Below, one piece after another: positions 27,101-42,700 of a DNA stretch of 64,000 bases; position 1 is the first letter of the stretch; the number at the start of each line of letters is the position of its first letter. The DNA is from Sipunculus nudus. Its lineage: Eukaryota; Annelida; Sipuncula; Golfingiida; Sipunculidae. The stretch covers positions 63,719,176 to 63,783,175 of the forward strand of contig CM049316.1 in the NCBI GenBank assembly GCA_026874595.1. Reading direction: 5' to 3'. A model generated the notes under the pieces. The model worked only from the letters and a program-made list of their open reading frames with translations, was not told the origin of the DNA and did not search any database. The translations under genes were made by a program, and so were the position numbers.

Positions 27101-30100
27101 CTGGTTAAGTCAAGTGACAGCGTACTTGTGGGCCATGAGGCGTTGTAAAAAAAAGACGAAAAATATTTGTATCCGCATACAGCCTTAAAGTGCGTTCCTC
27201 GTTGAACAATGTGAATGTTTTCTGACAGGTAGTACGCTGGGCGTAGGCTCTCTAATGTCAGAGGGCTGAAATGGCGCTAGGGTGCGTTCTCGTGTTTCTG
27301 TAAAATTTATTTATCCTGTATTCAGTTCTCCCATGTATGAGAACAACAGTGTTCTTCGTAGTGTTTTCCGGGTGATAAAACTATTATGTGGCTCAAGGCT
27401 GGATAAAAGATGAAACGTTGATAAAGTTTAATGCTCGTTATTATATCGGTTAATATCGAATTTAAGAGATTAAGATTAAATTGTATCTGTTGTGTTTTGG
27501 TGCACGCTGATCCCTTGAAAAGAGACGCCATGGTATGACGTAAAATATTCTTTATTTTTAACAGCTCTGCCCTAGGCTCAGGTGTTTGTATTTGCTAAAC
27601 CACGAAGGCAAATTTGCTTTGGCGGCAATTCGGGTGCTACATGCTTATATTGATTTGGTAGTTTTATAGTCATGTGAGAGACGATCAGAATTTCCTAGAG
27701 TGATATATAAACACGGGTCATGACAACAAAAGTGCCACAACGTCACCTCATATATCAAGCACAGCTTGTTACATGTGTTTACAGATTATATAATGCTTAT
27801 ATACTCCTTTTTAATCCAGCGTAAATAGCGGTCATAACGCAAGGTAAAACATCCAAGAGCGTCAACAGGTATGACGATAGCGGCGCTTCTTCATAAATAT
27901 TCAGACGAACTTTTGACATTTATGATTCAAATCCTTTTAAAAAAATGGCGAATTCAGTTAATTACGTCAATTACAGGTGTCTGGAATGTAAAATGCCTAG
28001 TCATCAATTTTTGGTGCTTATCTCGGGACTGGCAGAAATGCTGAGTTTCTTTTCTGATGACTATATTAAAGTATACTCACGAGCAAAAGGTCTGGTCGAA
28101 TGTTTGAAAAATGTTATCCATTGTGAGTCAGTGTCCCAGCTCCAGAAATGTGCTTCGCTATGTTACCATCTGTTTGCATGTGTATTAGCCGAAAGCTATA
28201 GCTTGAGGCGCCATATATGGAGATGTTATGTGAATTAAAGAAAAATAGTAATAGTAGCATTCTATATTAGTATGCAGTACCTACCCTCTTTTATATTTTT
28301 GCTTATAAAAATCAGACACGTGTTCTTTTTGAGAGATCCCATGAATATATTTGCGTACCGTATGCGTATGCACAACGTTCTGATGCCTCACTGTATGGAA
28401 TTTAAAACACATACGCATGGAAACGAACGATGGAATGCCCCACAATGATGTGAGTGACAAGGTGTTCCCATGGTAGATGAGTTCTCTACGCCTTCAGCGC
28501 TTTATCATGCACAGCCCCGTTTTATGCAAATGCACCGAATATGCATTCTTATGTAATGAATCAAGGGCGTCCCTTTGCAACTGCATACGCATACGTTTTA
28601 GCGCCGTTTCGGCTCTCTAACATATGAGAGTCTACCTATAGCTATAGCGTTAGTCAGGTTAGGCTTATACCAGCTCAGTATAAATGCAAACTGAGTCGTG
28701 AGTTCACGACTAGCATACGTATACGCATACAAACTGCATGCATCATAAATTTAGAATTCTAAATTTAAGCCAAATGTAACGACACCACTAGCATCCCATA
28801 TTGAGTGAATCAGTATCTCTGAATACTTAATAACATGGACAGCACTGGATCTCTTATTATGACCTATCCTTATATAGAAAAAAGAAAAATGGACAAACTC
28901 CAAAAGGAACCAATAGTTGGAAAAATGACACACTATGTGATGGTAAAGCTGGATATGTAGGCCTACAGATGTAATGTCATTTTTGTTTGTTGACGGAAAG
29001 TCTGACCTATATATAAAATATCATTTGAGCTCTTTTTGTAATTACAGCGTGGGTATTTGAATGATGGTGATAGGGAATTCTTCATCGAGCCGCTACAGAC
29101 GGACACTCACCCCGAGGCCCCGAGACTCCACGCCCTGTACCGGGTTGACCCCGCCAGGAATACGCACCATCAGTTCTGTGACAAGACCATAAGTCAAGGT
29201 AAACAACTAAAGGTGGCATTCCATATATGCTATGCTATGCTATTCAGTACGCTTGCGTATGCAGCTAGATAGATAAATAGAGTTTATTAGGTAAAATTCA
29301 ATCACTTGTGCAACATACATATAAAAGGTAGAGAGGATAACACATAAAAGTATATTTAAAACACTTATTTCGAAGGAATCGTACTCATATTCTCTTGGAG
29401 TGATTACATATGTGTGTATGCAGTACGTATACGTACATACTTATGCGTATGCAGCACGTTTCGATCGCTCAGGGTAGGGAATGAAAACGCATACCCATTG
29501 TAACGGACGGGGAAATTTCAAACTGTGTCGTCAGTGATAGGGTATTCGCCAGACAGAAGACTTCTCTACACATGCAGCTCTATACTATACTATAGTATAC
29601 CCGATTTCGCTGCATACGTGCCGCATACGCATATATGTATTAATGGAATCGCAGGCATCCGTTTTTACGCATACGTACTGCATACGCATACATACAGCAA
29701 ACGCATATGGAATGCTGGTGTAAGCTTATTGTTTCTATCCTATCCATATGAAGAGATTTAAGAAATATTAGGTAAAATCTTGTCATTTTATGTGTTGATC
29801 TTTTTATAAGAGATAATAAAACTGAAAATAAAGACTGAAAGGCTACAAAAAATTCACAAAATCCAAATACAGAGCTTTTATAGGAAATATATGATATTTA
29901 ATCTACAAGAGTATCTATGAATTGGATAGAGAAGAACCATATTACTACCAGTAATATCAAACTCTGTTCAACTGTCAAATCATTAAAACCACTTTTTACA
30001 CATTAATAGGCACAGGTGCTAGTATATACAGATTTACGTCATATCCTGTGTACATAAAGTGTTATCATCTCTGGATATACATACGGTTGTACGTTATATA

Positions 30101-32793
30101 TTACCTACACGTACACACGCACAAAGCGGATCAAGAAGTGGGTCATGTCATATTGCTTAATCTAAACAGAATGTATTTATGATATTGCCTTATGACAGAT
30201 ACTGCCTTATGGATATGCCTTACTGATACGCATAATTTCAACATGCGACTTGTGACATCCGGGTTTTAGTGTGTACGCGAAATGGCAGCCCCCATGCAAG
30301 GTTTCGAGAAAGTATGAGAAATAAAGCTTGTCAGGCTTCGATAATGCATGGCGAGGGTTGCGAAACGAAAGTACTCCGAGGACAGAATCTATCTTTGAAG
30401 AGAGTTTGGTGGTAAGGTTCCGCGGATCCGTAAAGTTTAGAGCGAAATAACGTAACAGTAGGATTCATTAGATGATTTGTTCTCATGCACGTACGGGTTA
30501 CCTGTCTGGGTGTGCATAAGATACAGGGTGCAATTTAATATAAAACCTTCCATAATATTATGTTTAACAATAAAACAAATAAAAAAAATTAAAGTAGTTA
30601 TAGGCTGGAGAAAGTGGCAGATATATTGTTACCGTAAACTCTCCGGGTATAAAACTCGTACATCATATAAACAACATTGACCAACAACAGTTTTTAACGA
30701 GTGTGTATAGTAGTAACCATTGTCATCGCAACATCCTGAATCCATCCCGGAGGGGGGTAACATCAGTAAGTCCCTACCCCCATTGTTTATAGATCGCAAA
30801 TCACCTGCGCTTTTTGTACAAAATAAACGGTAGACAATCTAATATGAGCGCGAAAATGTAGTTTAAATTAGTAAAAAAAAAGTCTCGCATAACCAGAGGC
30901 AAGTGCAATGTCTAGACAATACCTAGATGCCCTTAATGTTGGCACAGTTGCTCTCTGTTCAGCGCAGACCCTTGCAGTCCGGGGTGGTTTAATTTCTTTC
31001 TCTGTTTACCGTCTGTAGTTGCTTGACTATGATGTTTACACAGAACATATGAAACCCATCGGCCAGTGGCCTTTATATTATGCCAGGCCATGCTTAAGGT
31101 AATCGAGTCAGACTTTTTAAGATCAAACAGATTTATGTGTGTTTCAAGTGTCAGTAATTGCAGTATTTTTCTAATTTTTCACACATACCTATAACCCATT
31201 TTTCTTCTACATTTTAAGACTCGGATCAGCAGTTTACTTGCTCTGTGTAAAGGCTAAACCTCTTTCTTCTTTCTTATCTCTGGCGGAAAGTATACTTTAT
31301 GCTAATATAATTTTTACTTTGACCTCACATTTGCAGGAATTTATGTTAAATAATCCCCATTCTATATGATTTCTCTCTCCTGCCTGTTCAGCTGTTTTTG
31401 TCTGATATTCCTGACCCCTATTATTCTGCTGTCCCTAGGTTTTTGGTCGATAATGATAATTATAGTTTCGAGTATATGGGCCTAAGTAATTAATTACACT
31501 GTCTTCAGCATCATTCACGAGAGAGCGCCACCTACATGACAAACTTTTCATCTGTATCTCAGTTTTAAATCTTTTATTTTCTTTTAAATAGAGAGGATAG
31601 TAAGACGAGCACATCTGCGGCGCAGACGACACAAGAGAGACGCGGGAGGGCCTATTGGCGCCAAAACTACCGACACAACATTGACGTTTACAAACGCCAA
31701 CAGAACGATACGGAAAAGAAGGATAAAGGATAAAACCGTGGAAACTATTGTCGTGGTGGATAAGGCAATGATAAAACGACACGGGGAACAAAATATAGCA
31801 ACCTTCGTCTTGACAGTTTTGAACATGGTACGTACATAAACTGCCCGAGAGATGGCGCTGTATATGTACATTTTACAAATTTATATTGAACTCCGTCAAA
31901 AGGCAGAAACTAAGATTTCGTTACTTTTGTGATAATGAAATATGAATATTTTTACTTAAATTTAGCAAACATAAGTGTGTGTCCAGTTAAATATACGGAG
32001 TCCACGTGGTATTGCCTTTAATGGTCATGTATGATTTTCTGCCGTAATGGGATAAATTAACTAATGAAAAGGGCAATAAAATAATGCTTTTAATTTGGAG
32101 AAAGAACTATTTAAAATCACGTATTCGCTATTCCAGGTTTCTAAACTATTCCACGATCGGACAATTGGCAAGAAGATGAACATATTCCTTGTGGCTTTAA
32201 TCTTGCTGGAGGCTGACGAGGTAATCTCAATACAATTGACCTTTCCTATCACACTTGCGTCCCCTGTTGGCAACGATTGACATTGCATGTTCAGGTCCGT
32301 TTTAACGGCAAGAAAGATCACATTTTTTTTTATTATTTAAAAATTAATGATTTATTTTAATGACTTACCTTATATATAATGGTAATGTTCCTGCCGGAGT
32401 TTCTGGTCTTTATTTGATTTCACTTCACTAAACCTCTGATGCTCCACCGTAGGACCAAAACACTGCAGATGACCGTTATGGGCAGTGCGCATGCGTGCTT
32501 GTGGAAAGGTCTATTAAATTACATCTTTGTTATTTTTCTCGTTATTCTCACGTACTTTATTTATGATTGAACTATCTGTGTCATAAAGTTGCAATATACG
32601 TTCTATAAACAAATTTACATCACAGAAGTAAAACTAGAATTAATATAAACTTCTGTTTCTCGGTATGATGTCGACTTGTAGTCCTTTTGTACAAACCTCT
32701 TTTTGACAATGGTGTGACAAGGTGAATTTTGTTCGTATTTATTAAGAAAAAGTGACATCTGGTGAGTAATATGTACCATCAGTCTTAATATAT

Positions 32794-32877
<84 letters not shown>

Positions 32878-33038
32878 AAACTTCATTTTGGCGATGCTTA
32901 TTCAATCGAATACAGTAACAGTTTCATACTTGGAGCTAGAAGTAAAATTACTACCATATAAAACCCTCTTGTGTCATACCTCTAACAGAAGTCCCTTCGA
33001 CTTCGACACAGCGAGATTTTACTGCATATACATGTCTA

Positions 33039-33137
<99 letters not shown>

Positions 33138-35812
33138 ACACACCGGAAATTGCATAACAACACAGCAGGAAAATAAAATTATTATAAATACAGATGTTTT
33201 AATTATATGTTATTCCTGTATTTTTTTTCAGCCTGGGTTGTTAATAGACCACAACGCCCACCGGTCACTACAGAACTTCTGTCACTGGCAGTCAACCCTG
33301 ACAGGTCAAGCCATTTCACACCACGACCACGCCGTCCTCCTGACAGGGGTCGACATATGCTCTTACCAGGACAAACCGTGCGACACCCTAGGTATTTTGA
33401 TTTACTACTCGGCATCAACGTACCTTAATAATAAAGATTTGTTAATTATATAAAGTAATTGCATTTTTAATTGTGTCATTTATTGGAACCTCCCCACGTA
33501 CTGAGGGGAGGTTTTTAGGAGGTTTATTATTCTGTTATTATTTTGTTGATGGACTATTTTAGTTGCCCAAAGGTGCAAAACCACCAAATTCAGTTTTTTC
33601 TTCTTTTTTTTCTTTCTTCTGTCCTTGTTTGCACTAGATATAGAAGTTCTTACTTTTACCTTAATCCAGTCACAATGTCGTATACTCCTAAACCGATTCC
33701 CCATTATCGCTCAGTTGCGGACGAAAAAGTGGAGGCTACTTCCAATGATCACTCGGCGATTACAAACATCTGATACAATTTAGCTTTATAATGAACCATC
33801 TCTAAAAAAGGTCATAATAATAGAGAACATCGAAAAGCTTTCTCTTATATTAACAGGGTTCGCCTCGATCCAAGGCATGTGCAAGAAGTACCAGAGCTGT
33901 ACCATCAACGAGGATAGCGGTCTGGTCACCGCCTTCACCATCGCTCATGAGATCGGACACAAGTAAAACACACCTTCTAAATGTTAGATACAGTTCTCAA
34001 AGCAATTCTAATAATGCTATTTAATCAAATTTAGAACACGTACGTTTCCCATTACATGGCGCTTTATCAATATATATCGAAATATCGATTGGTGCAGGTA
34101 GTCTGATTAGACTGGCCCTTTCGTTAAGACTTAAATCCCCCGCTGACAGAGAAATCATACTTGCTCTCGCTGCGTCGCAACGCTTGGAACAGGTACTGCC
34201 ACCTCGGAGCAAATTACATAACTAATTTACGGCTCAGAGCTGGCAATGAGTTACGTCTGTCGGTACATGGAGTCACGTTTTATTTTACGCATTTTAATAG
34301 GAAACAAAAATTATAAAGCCCTGGCAGGGCTAGTGGTTGACACATTACAAAAGGACTATCAAACTTTATTAACTGGTTCCGCATACAGAGTTATTTTAGT
34401 AGAAACATTACAATACACCATTCCAGGTGTATCAATATAACGCAATAATAAGGCCATTGAATTACATTTTAAACATTCTGTTGGTTTAATCGGCCTGATA
34501 GAGATCTTCACTGATGTGGAGGTGACACTGTATACCTGAAATCCGACACAGGGTGTTTAAAGAGTTTATAATATTTTTACTTAAATATAGGTTTTCTAAT
34601 CATTAATTTGTAAAACGTGGCATTGCAGGGCGATTATTGTTAGTATGTCTTAGAAATGTTCATTAATAAATTATGAACAAACTCTTCAGCTGATATTAGA
34701 GGGAGATTGAACGATATTTATGGCTGGTAACTGAATGTGTTGTTTAATCGAATGGTTTCTAAGGTTGAAAGGTGATTTCCAAGAATTGATTCAGTTTCAT
34801 GTAGACATGCAAGTTGACCAAAAAATATTATATGAGAGTCAAACTTCTACATGCATTAAAGGTTGCCGTTTTTAAAAATGGCCTCCGCAAGGAATAATAT
34901 ACATGTATATGAGGTAATTACTGCATATATTGGAGAATGGGTGATTCAGAAAGAATATGGAGATTTTGTTGGCAAGGTACTGGAAATTTTGAATAAAAAT
35001 ACTATCATGGTTTAAACCTTTTATCACAGGGAGTCAAATTTAGGAAAAAGAATTATGGTTCTATCATATTCTTTTTATTATAAAGGAATTAGAAACTGGT
35101 CAATATGAGAAACCAAATCCTAGTTTCAAAAAGTAAATGTAATCATTATTGTGTCTTTAGTAAAAACTTATTTAGCAACGTATAGAGTTTGAATATTGTT
35201 TTTATGACATATTTCAGTTTGGGGATGATGCATGATGGAGACGGTAACTACTGCAGCCACACTCCTGGAAGTATCATGTCACCCACCCTGGCGGGCTATA
35301 ACGGATCCTTCAAGTGGTCCGTGTGTAGCCGGAAGTATCTGTACAACTTCCTGAGGTAACCGGAAAACCAAATTTCGATATTCCGCTCAGTAATGAGTTC
35401 CCTTAAACTTGGCCACGCATTTCTCAATATTAAAAATATATGCAAATAATTTAGCTTTACAAAAGTGACACGCGATAGCCTAACACGATATCTTAAGTGC
35501 GTCAAAGTCTTATCGGAATTCAGGTCTGAACTTTCACTTAGTTCCCTGGTTCAGAACGACTTCAGTCCAGTCCGAAAATTAATGGACATGGCTACTTGCT
35601 GATCGAACTGACATTTTCCATGGTCCAAGAAAGAGCACTGATGTGTCTCCTGAATAGACCCTAGTTGAATATAAAGAGTTTTAATCTTTTTTTGGATATT
35701 TAATAATAATAGTTCATTCCAGCACATCAATTGCTGATACAGAATATATTTTTTAAATTAAATAAAAGTTTAGATTAAAAATCCCCGGGCTTTTTTTTTT
35801 GTTTTGTGAGTT

Positions 35813-35893
<81 letters not shown>

Positions 35894-36702
35894 TTAATAG
35901 CGTATTTAATTTTGAAATCCTCACAAATCATTTAAATTCAGTACTTTAAATTTTCGGTAAATCAGTGTAACCCCAGATAAACGAGGACCCGGCTTCAAAA
36001 AACCGTTGAACCTTCCCAGGGATGTATTTAGATGTCAACACCGGTAGTACACGGACCCTTTATAGTTTATGCTTGGTACAGCATGGGGGAGTGTGGGCTG
36101 GGCTGTACTGTATTAAAAAAACATAGACGCCTGCGTGGAGTCCAGCTCTATAAAATATTGCGCTTTAACAGGTCCCGCCAGTCGGAGTGCCTGTCTGATG
36201 AACCGGGGAGAGCTCCGGACATCAAATTCCCCGATAAACTGCCGGGCGAGCTGTACGGTGTGGATTACCAGTGCCAGGGGATGTTCGGGCCGGGAGCGAC
36301 CTTCTGCCGAGACGAGACCTTCGCTAACGTACGTTTATTGTCCAGATGTACAAGATAACCAAAAGGTCAAATATCCTTTCATTTCTCTGGCTAGACAATA
36401 CAATGTTGTTTTCTTCGTTTTCCCACAATATAATGTAGACTTGTTTTTGCTCATTTTGTCCCACCAGCACAGGTTTGAACTAGGCTGTATTGTATCTAAA
36501 ACTAATAACATGTATATCGGTCCCCGCAAAAAAGGCACAGAATTCATTGTTGTATATCATTTCTTCCAGAAATTTGCATTAGTCTTATATGGTACACACC
36601 AAAGTTCACCTCAAGTGCAGAACAGTTTTTAAAAACCCTACATACGTCTCTTTGGAGTGTAAGAAATGTCAATATGTACAAGCTTACCAAAATATTAAAA
36701 TG

Positions 36703-36777
<75 letters not shown>

Positions 36778-39700
36778 TGAGAGAGAAAGAGAGAGAGAGT
36801 TGACGAGAGTTGAGTCATAATGAAGTCCAAAAAACTTCAAAATTCACAGAATATCTGCCGAAACAAGTAGAATATATGGTTGTAATGTTCCTGATTCCGA
36901 ATTTACATCATCATTGAAGCCTCCCTTTAATATAGTAGATTTGTCTATTGTGGTCAGTAAGTGTTAACCGGTCTCTCAGTGCCCGTCCTTTTTACAGAAC
37001 ATATGCCGTTCGTTGTGGTGCCGAGTCGGGAAATACAAATGTGAGACCAAACTATTGCCCGCAGCAGAGGGAACGCAGTGTGGAAGACGAAAGGTAAGTT
37101 TACTTATTATGACCCGAGCGCCATGTTGCGTAACGTAAAAGAATCTTTATTTTGTCGTGAAAAGTACAACCCATCTTAGGGCGTGTTTTGGCGCTCTGAC
37201 CAAAGTTTGGTTGTACGTGTGCAACGAGCACAGACGTTTTGGCGCCCCGGTTCAAGGCTCTGCATGGTTGAACCAGTAGTCGGACCAAGCTGAACCGAAA
37301 ACGGTTGTTGGTTATTTTTATACGCTTTTTACACAGCGCTTTACCTATAGACCTACTACCTATATCGTAAGCGCTGTTTATTATGACCTCGTATCCTGAA
37401 TCTCTACACCAGAGGGGAGCACTGTATTTTGGTCCAATCAGATGAGACCCTGTGATGGAAGACAAAACGGTTTACCAGCCAAGCGAGGAATACACGGAGC
37501 TAATGTTGTTCATTACGTTTTGAGTGACAGCTCATCGCCCCGGCAACCGTTTGGACAGGCCACAGGCTCAGAGAGAATGGCCCCACACGTGGTTTCTGGG
37601 CGGAGCCTGGTGCCTGTCGAGTGTTTGTTGACTGGCATTTGGTTGGCTGCTAGACTCATCAGCAGTTACTTCAGCAGACAGGCCACGAGGTGTTTAAGTG
37701 CATCATAAACGGTCAAAGCAGGCAAGAAGCGCAAGATTTACGCTGCCTCGGGAGCGTATTCTTCTTAGAGTTCAGAAATTAAGAGTTCATTTCTTACGAA
37801 ATGTAAGTTTTTAGTTGTATATTTTAAATGATATACATTAAGTTACACATATTTTATGATACATCCACAGTGGTGTCGTAAAGGCCTGTGTGTGCCGTTC
37901 GGTAACAAAGGTCCCGCCCCTATCCACGGCGGCTGGAGCAGCTACTCAGGGTGGTCCATGTGTACACGCACCTGCGGGGGTGGAGTGATGTACAGACGGC
38001 GTGTATGCAACACACCAAGGTGAGTACCTGAGTACCATCATGCCCATGTGCACACGCACCTACAAGGGAGGAGTATAGGTGGCGTGTGTGCAACACACCA
38101 AGATGAGTACCTGTTCATGAGTAGCATTATATAGACTGTTATCATTAATTGACACCATTGTCATATAAGTACCATCAATATCAGCATCATCAGTGCGAAT
38201 ATCGTAATGTTCATAATCAGCACACCACGAGGATAAGTTATTTAAGTAAGATTGCGTCTCGGTGTCGTGATGAGTAGTTAAAGTGTTCACTCTTCCTGGT
38301 AAGTGCATCATGGTTACTGCAAATAAAAAGATGAGATACTTAATGTTCTATGTAAATCGATGTATTTTTTATAAAAAGAGTGAAACTTGCGAAATAGGAC
38401 TACTCGTGAGACTCACCAAAGTTGGTCTTAATTCACAAGGTGGTCTTAGTGGATAGGTTTCCTGTCAGCCGGGTTCCACTGTATAATTTTTCGCCATATC
38501 ATATGAAATTAATTCCCTTCGGTTAATTGCAGGCCTCAGTTTGGAGGAATGGACTGTGAAGGAGAAAGTTTCATCTATAAACTATGCAATGAAAAGGTAT
38601 GTTAACTTTCCCAATTCTAATATGTATGTCATACATAATTCAGGCCTTTTTAGTGCGCATGGAAATAATATATTCATGGCTTAAGGTCAGTATAAAAACT
38701 ATATCGGCTTGATGAAATATGTTTCGATTTAATGATTCGCAAACAACATTTTATGTGAACGTATGTAAAATGATGATATTTGTAATGTGATTATTAAAAA
38801 TAGTAACACCGCATAGACATTTGTAAAATATGTGCCATCTTGTATTTTTTGTCGTTAATTCCAGCCGTGCATGCAGACATCGGACTTCAGGGCCGAGCAG
38901 TGCTCGTTACAGAATTCGAGACAGTTCCGAAAGGTTCAGTATCGATGGGAACCGTACCGCGGACTAATGGCAGGTAAGGCAAATAAAGATTACATGACCA
39001 CATTTATCAAGCCTCCTCCGTAGGCTCATGAGTTCATTCCTTTATCAATATTGTCATATTTTGCATCAAAGTTCTCGTGTGGATGGATTTCTTAGGTCCC
39101 ATAGCGGAGTGCAAAAATAACTATTGCAAATTTCTTTTTCATCTTTCGGGCTAGATCTCAAATACGGCTGGTTTTCAAGAACTGACAATTGATCTCAATT
39201 ATAGTTACAGGAGAAAGATTTGCACCTGATATCTTATCTTCTACCTTGACCTAATTTCAAAGGTCGTACACTCCATAGTTGCTTCCCAATTATCGCTCAG
39301 TTGCGGGCGTCTGGTCGGCTCCCGATGATCGCTTGGAGTTTACAAACTTGAAGTGTTTACTTATATCGGCGTTAACTAGGTGGAAGTGTTATGCTAGTAC
39401 ATAAAATATCTAATTATGACTTAAATATTTGGTGTATGCCGCTGGGTTCTCCAGGCTTTGCCAATTCTTATTAAAAACAACTTTTTTTCAAGATAAACGT
39501 AGCTTCACCACCTCTGTTAAAGCCGAGTAGTCAGTCACTGTATGGGGAGGCAGTATCACTGTCGAGGAAAGGAAGCGTCTTTCGAGGGTAGTTAGAACAG
39601 CTGAGAGGATTATTGGGGTTCCTTTTCCCACAGTTGACTCCATATTTCAAACACGATTGTTGAAGAAAGCTAACGACATTATAGAAGACTATGGTCATCC

Positions 39701-42700
39701 GGCGCACTATTTGTTAAAAAAAATGAAATCGGGGATTCGCTATAGGTCGCTATCAGGAAATTCCAAAAGAACTCAAACTAGCACATACCCGTCAGCCGTT
39801 GGGGAATTAAATATATCACTTGCAGCACAATAATCTTGTCAAACATTCTTAGTCATACGTCTTTTTTGTATACGCAATTTTATTTTATTATTTCTTGTTT
39901 AATGTGTTTGTTTAGGCAAGCCAGTCAAGCCAAATACTATTGTATGTGATGATTTTATTACATATATATAGCACTAAACTATATCTTATCTCATCTTATC
40001 CTTTCTTATCTTATGTCTACTTTATCTTTAAAAAAAATACACTATCACTGTCCCTTCTGTATTTTGTTGCTATTTCAAAGGCTCAGGGGCTAATAGCCAG
40101 TGATCGCTTCTCGATTGCATATATCTGGTGTTAATTTAAGTTTTACAACATCGTCATGGAATGTGTACTTTTTTGTATTTTCAGAGAAAAACCAGTGCCT
40201 GTTGTACTGCCGGGCAGTGGGACACAGCTTCTCCTTTGCTTTTGGTAAAGTAACTGACGGAACTAGATGCGGCACCGGATCCAACAAAGTGTGTGTAGCC
40301 GGGGCGTGCATGGTCAGTCGGCATTTATAATCTTTCATATTAACAGCAGTTTTTATCTACATTGACAAAGTCACACCCCTTACCTTTGTTATTTCTCCCG
40401 TGAACGATGTTATATACATATGTGTATAAACATTTAACACAGTTGTTTGTATTGGCAGTCAGCGTATATTTTTGTAGACTGTTACGCCTCCTCTGTAGAA
40501 AGAGCCCTTTTGCCCCGTCCTTTTAACCTAATTATGCTAATTAGCACCAAATTCGCTACCACTTTATCGCTCAGTGACAGGCGTGATCACGCGGTATTTG
40601 CAAACACCTGTGAACGACTCAATAATGTCAATATTAGATCTTTCAAATTCCATCGAATAAAGCTCCTTCCATGATGCAGACATACGTTGGTCTATGTAAC
40701 TGAATCTGACAAATTGCCACTAGGCACGAGTGTGAGGCCTAGACTATTTCTTCTACTGTTATTTATTTTCTCTGAGAAGATCTAGAGAAATCTGAGAAAA
40801 ACTAGAAAGGTGGCGAGCAACTTGAGAGGGTACTTGTTTTAAGAATCTACTCTTAACACTCCTGAAGAGATCTTATCTCTAAATAAACACCTAGCTGACC
40901 CTAGAGAAACATTTTTGTAACGGCAGAGGCCTTACTAAATTTTCATCCCGGAAAAAAAGTAGCTAACAACAGCTCACTTAATCATTCGATGCCTGGGAGA
41001 TTTCCTAGGTGATGACATCATAAATAGCAGTGAGAATGTCAATAACCTTGGTGAAAACACCAAAGAAACTCGTCCTAAACAACCCCCGGAGATCGTTATC
41101 TAAATAAGTACCTCAGTAGGTTTTACGACGACCGTAAATGTTATATACACGTGATTTTTAAAGAGGGCCATGCGGATGAGTTAAAAGAGACCTACTCTGA
41201 TATCTGACGTCTGTTAAATAAAAAAAAATAATCCCTTGCCCAAAAGCGGCCATCCCAGGATACACAGGCTGTCAGGTTTCTTTATATCCACTTGTTTATA
41301 ACATTTGGGGGGCCCGCTAAAGTAAACCAGAGCAGTAAAAATGCTTTTTTGTGAAGACTTTCTGAGATATTGCTTAGACAACCACACAGACACACACAAA
41401 GCACGCTGATTACTTAATTTAAGCCACTTTCGTTGGCGGAAGCAAATTTAATATATTTTACCGGTATACCTGGTAGACATTTTCAGGAGGCAAATAGCAA
41501 ACTGGGTAGACACCCTCTTTTTTGTCGTTAACTAGATTAAAGATATCAGTGAATAAAGTGAAAAATAAAGATTTTCTTATGTGAGAAGTATCCTACACCT
41601 TCGCTCTAAGAAACCCTTTGATTTGTAGGGGTAAAACGCTCGTCTCTCTCAGGTTGAGCGGGGTAAATAGGATCCCCTGGGTGGCTATGAGAGTGGGTTG
41701 CAGTGGCCCGTCTAAAGTCCGTGGTTTTACGGTTTCTCCACCACCTAAGACTTTCGGACGCCAACACTTCTTTGGCCTTGTATAGTGCCAAGCTAGTTAA
41801 AAAAACTATTTGTACAATCCATTTAAAATAAATGAGTTTAAAGTATTTATATCCAGTACCCTGTATTTGGATGACAGCTTTCCCTCTGCATCTTCTGTTA
41901 TCTTATGACTGCTTAGATTCTTGATGAATACCATTTATTGCGATAATTGGTTCTACACTTTGCGGAATACATATATAATCGTGGTTTGTTATATAGGTTT
42001 ATATGTATTTTAGAGGTTGTTTATAATCTGTACACAAAATACTTCTGACATCAAGATTAAGTATTTTGTTTTTATTTGTTGTTTTAGCCGGTAGGTTGTG
42101 ATAAAGTGATAAATTCAAAAGCCAAGATGGACGAGTGCGGCGTGTGCCGAGGTGACAACTCAACATGCAAGCACGTCCGTGGCCACATCGCAAAACATAA
42201 GTTCAATCAAACAGGCATGTGCATTGCCAAATAACTAAAGCTTATCTTAAACTATTCAATACGTATGCTTAAATCAAATCTGTTTTCACATACCTTATAT
42301 CAAACATGAATGATTATTTTCAATGATTTAAATTTTATTGACAAGAGAATTCCGAAAATCAGAAGATAATTTAAAAAATATATACATGTACATAATTTGT
42401 TATACAGAAATATGAGTTAAAAGCGTCGATGGAATTTTTACGTTCACGTATTTTTTTTAATTGCTTGTTCTTGCAGTTACATTTTTCATATTTCTTTTAC
42501 ACATGACTTTTACCGTTCAAAACTCTTGGACAATCATTCTGCCGGGTGTACATATTACGCTCCGTATCTATGATTAGTAGAGAAGACTTAAATTGAGAAC
42601 ATGTATACAATTTTTTAGTGTAACGCAAACATATCATATAGAAGAATGTACGATTAACGTTAAATACGTGCTATTTGCCAACGGTACAATAAATAGTCTC

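Noticed and set aside
27945-28238. 97-codon open frame as a gene or exon
   Set aside because: Would need to lie in intron 3 without splice sites joining it; no recognisable family.
36032-36632. Two long plus-strand frames through exon 10
   Set aside because: Only the exon 10 part in the phase dictated by its neighbours is coding; the rest is intron read-through or a shifted frame.
36544-36840. Open frames over the GA tract
   Set aside because: Low-complexity translation, not coding.
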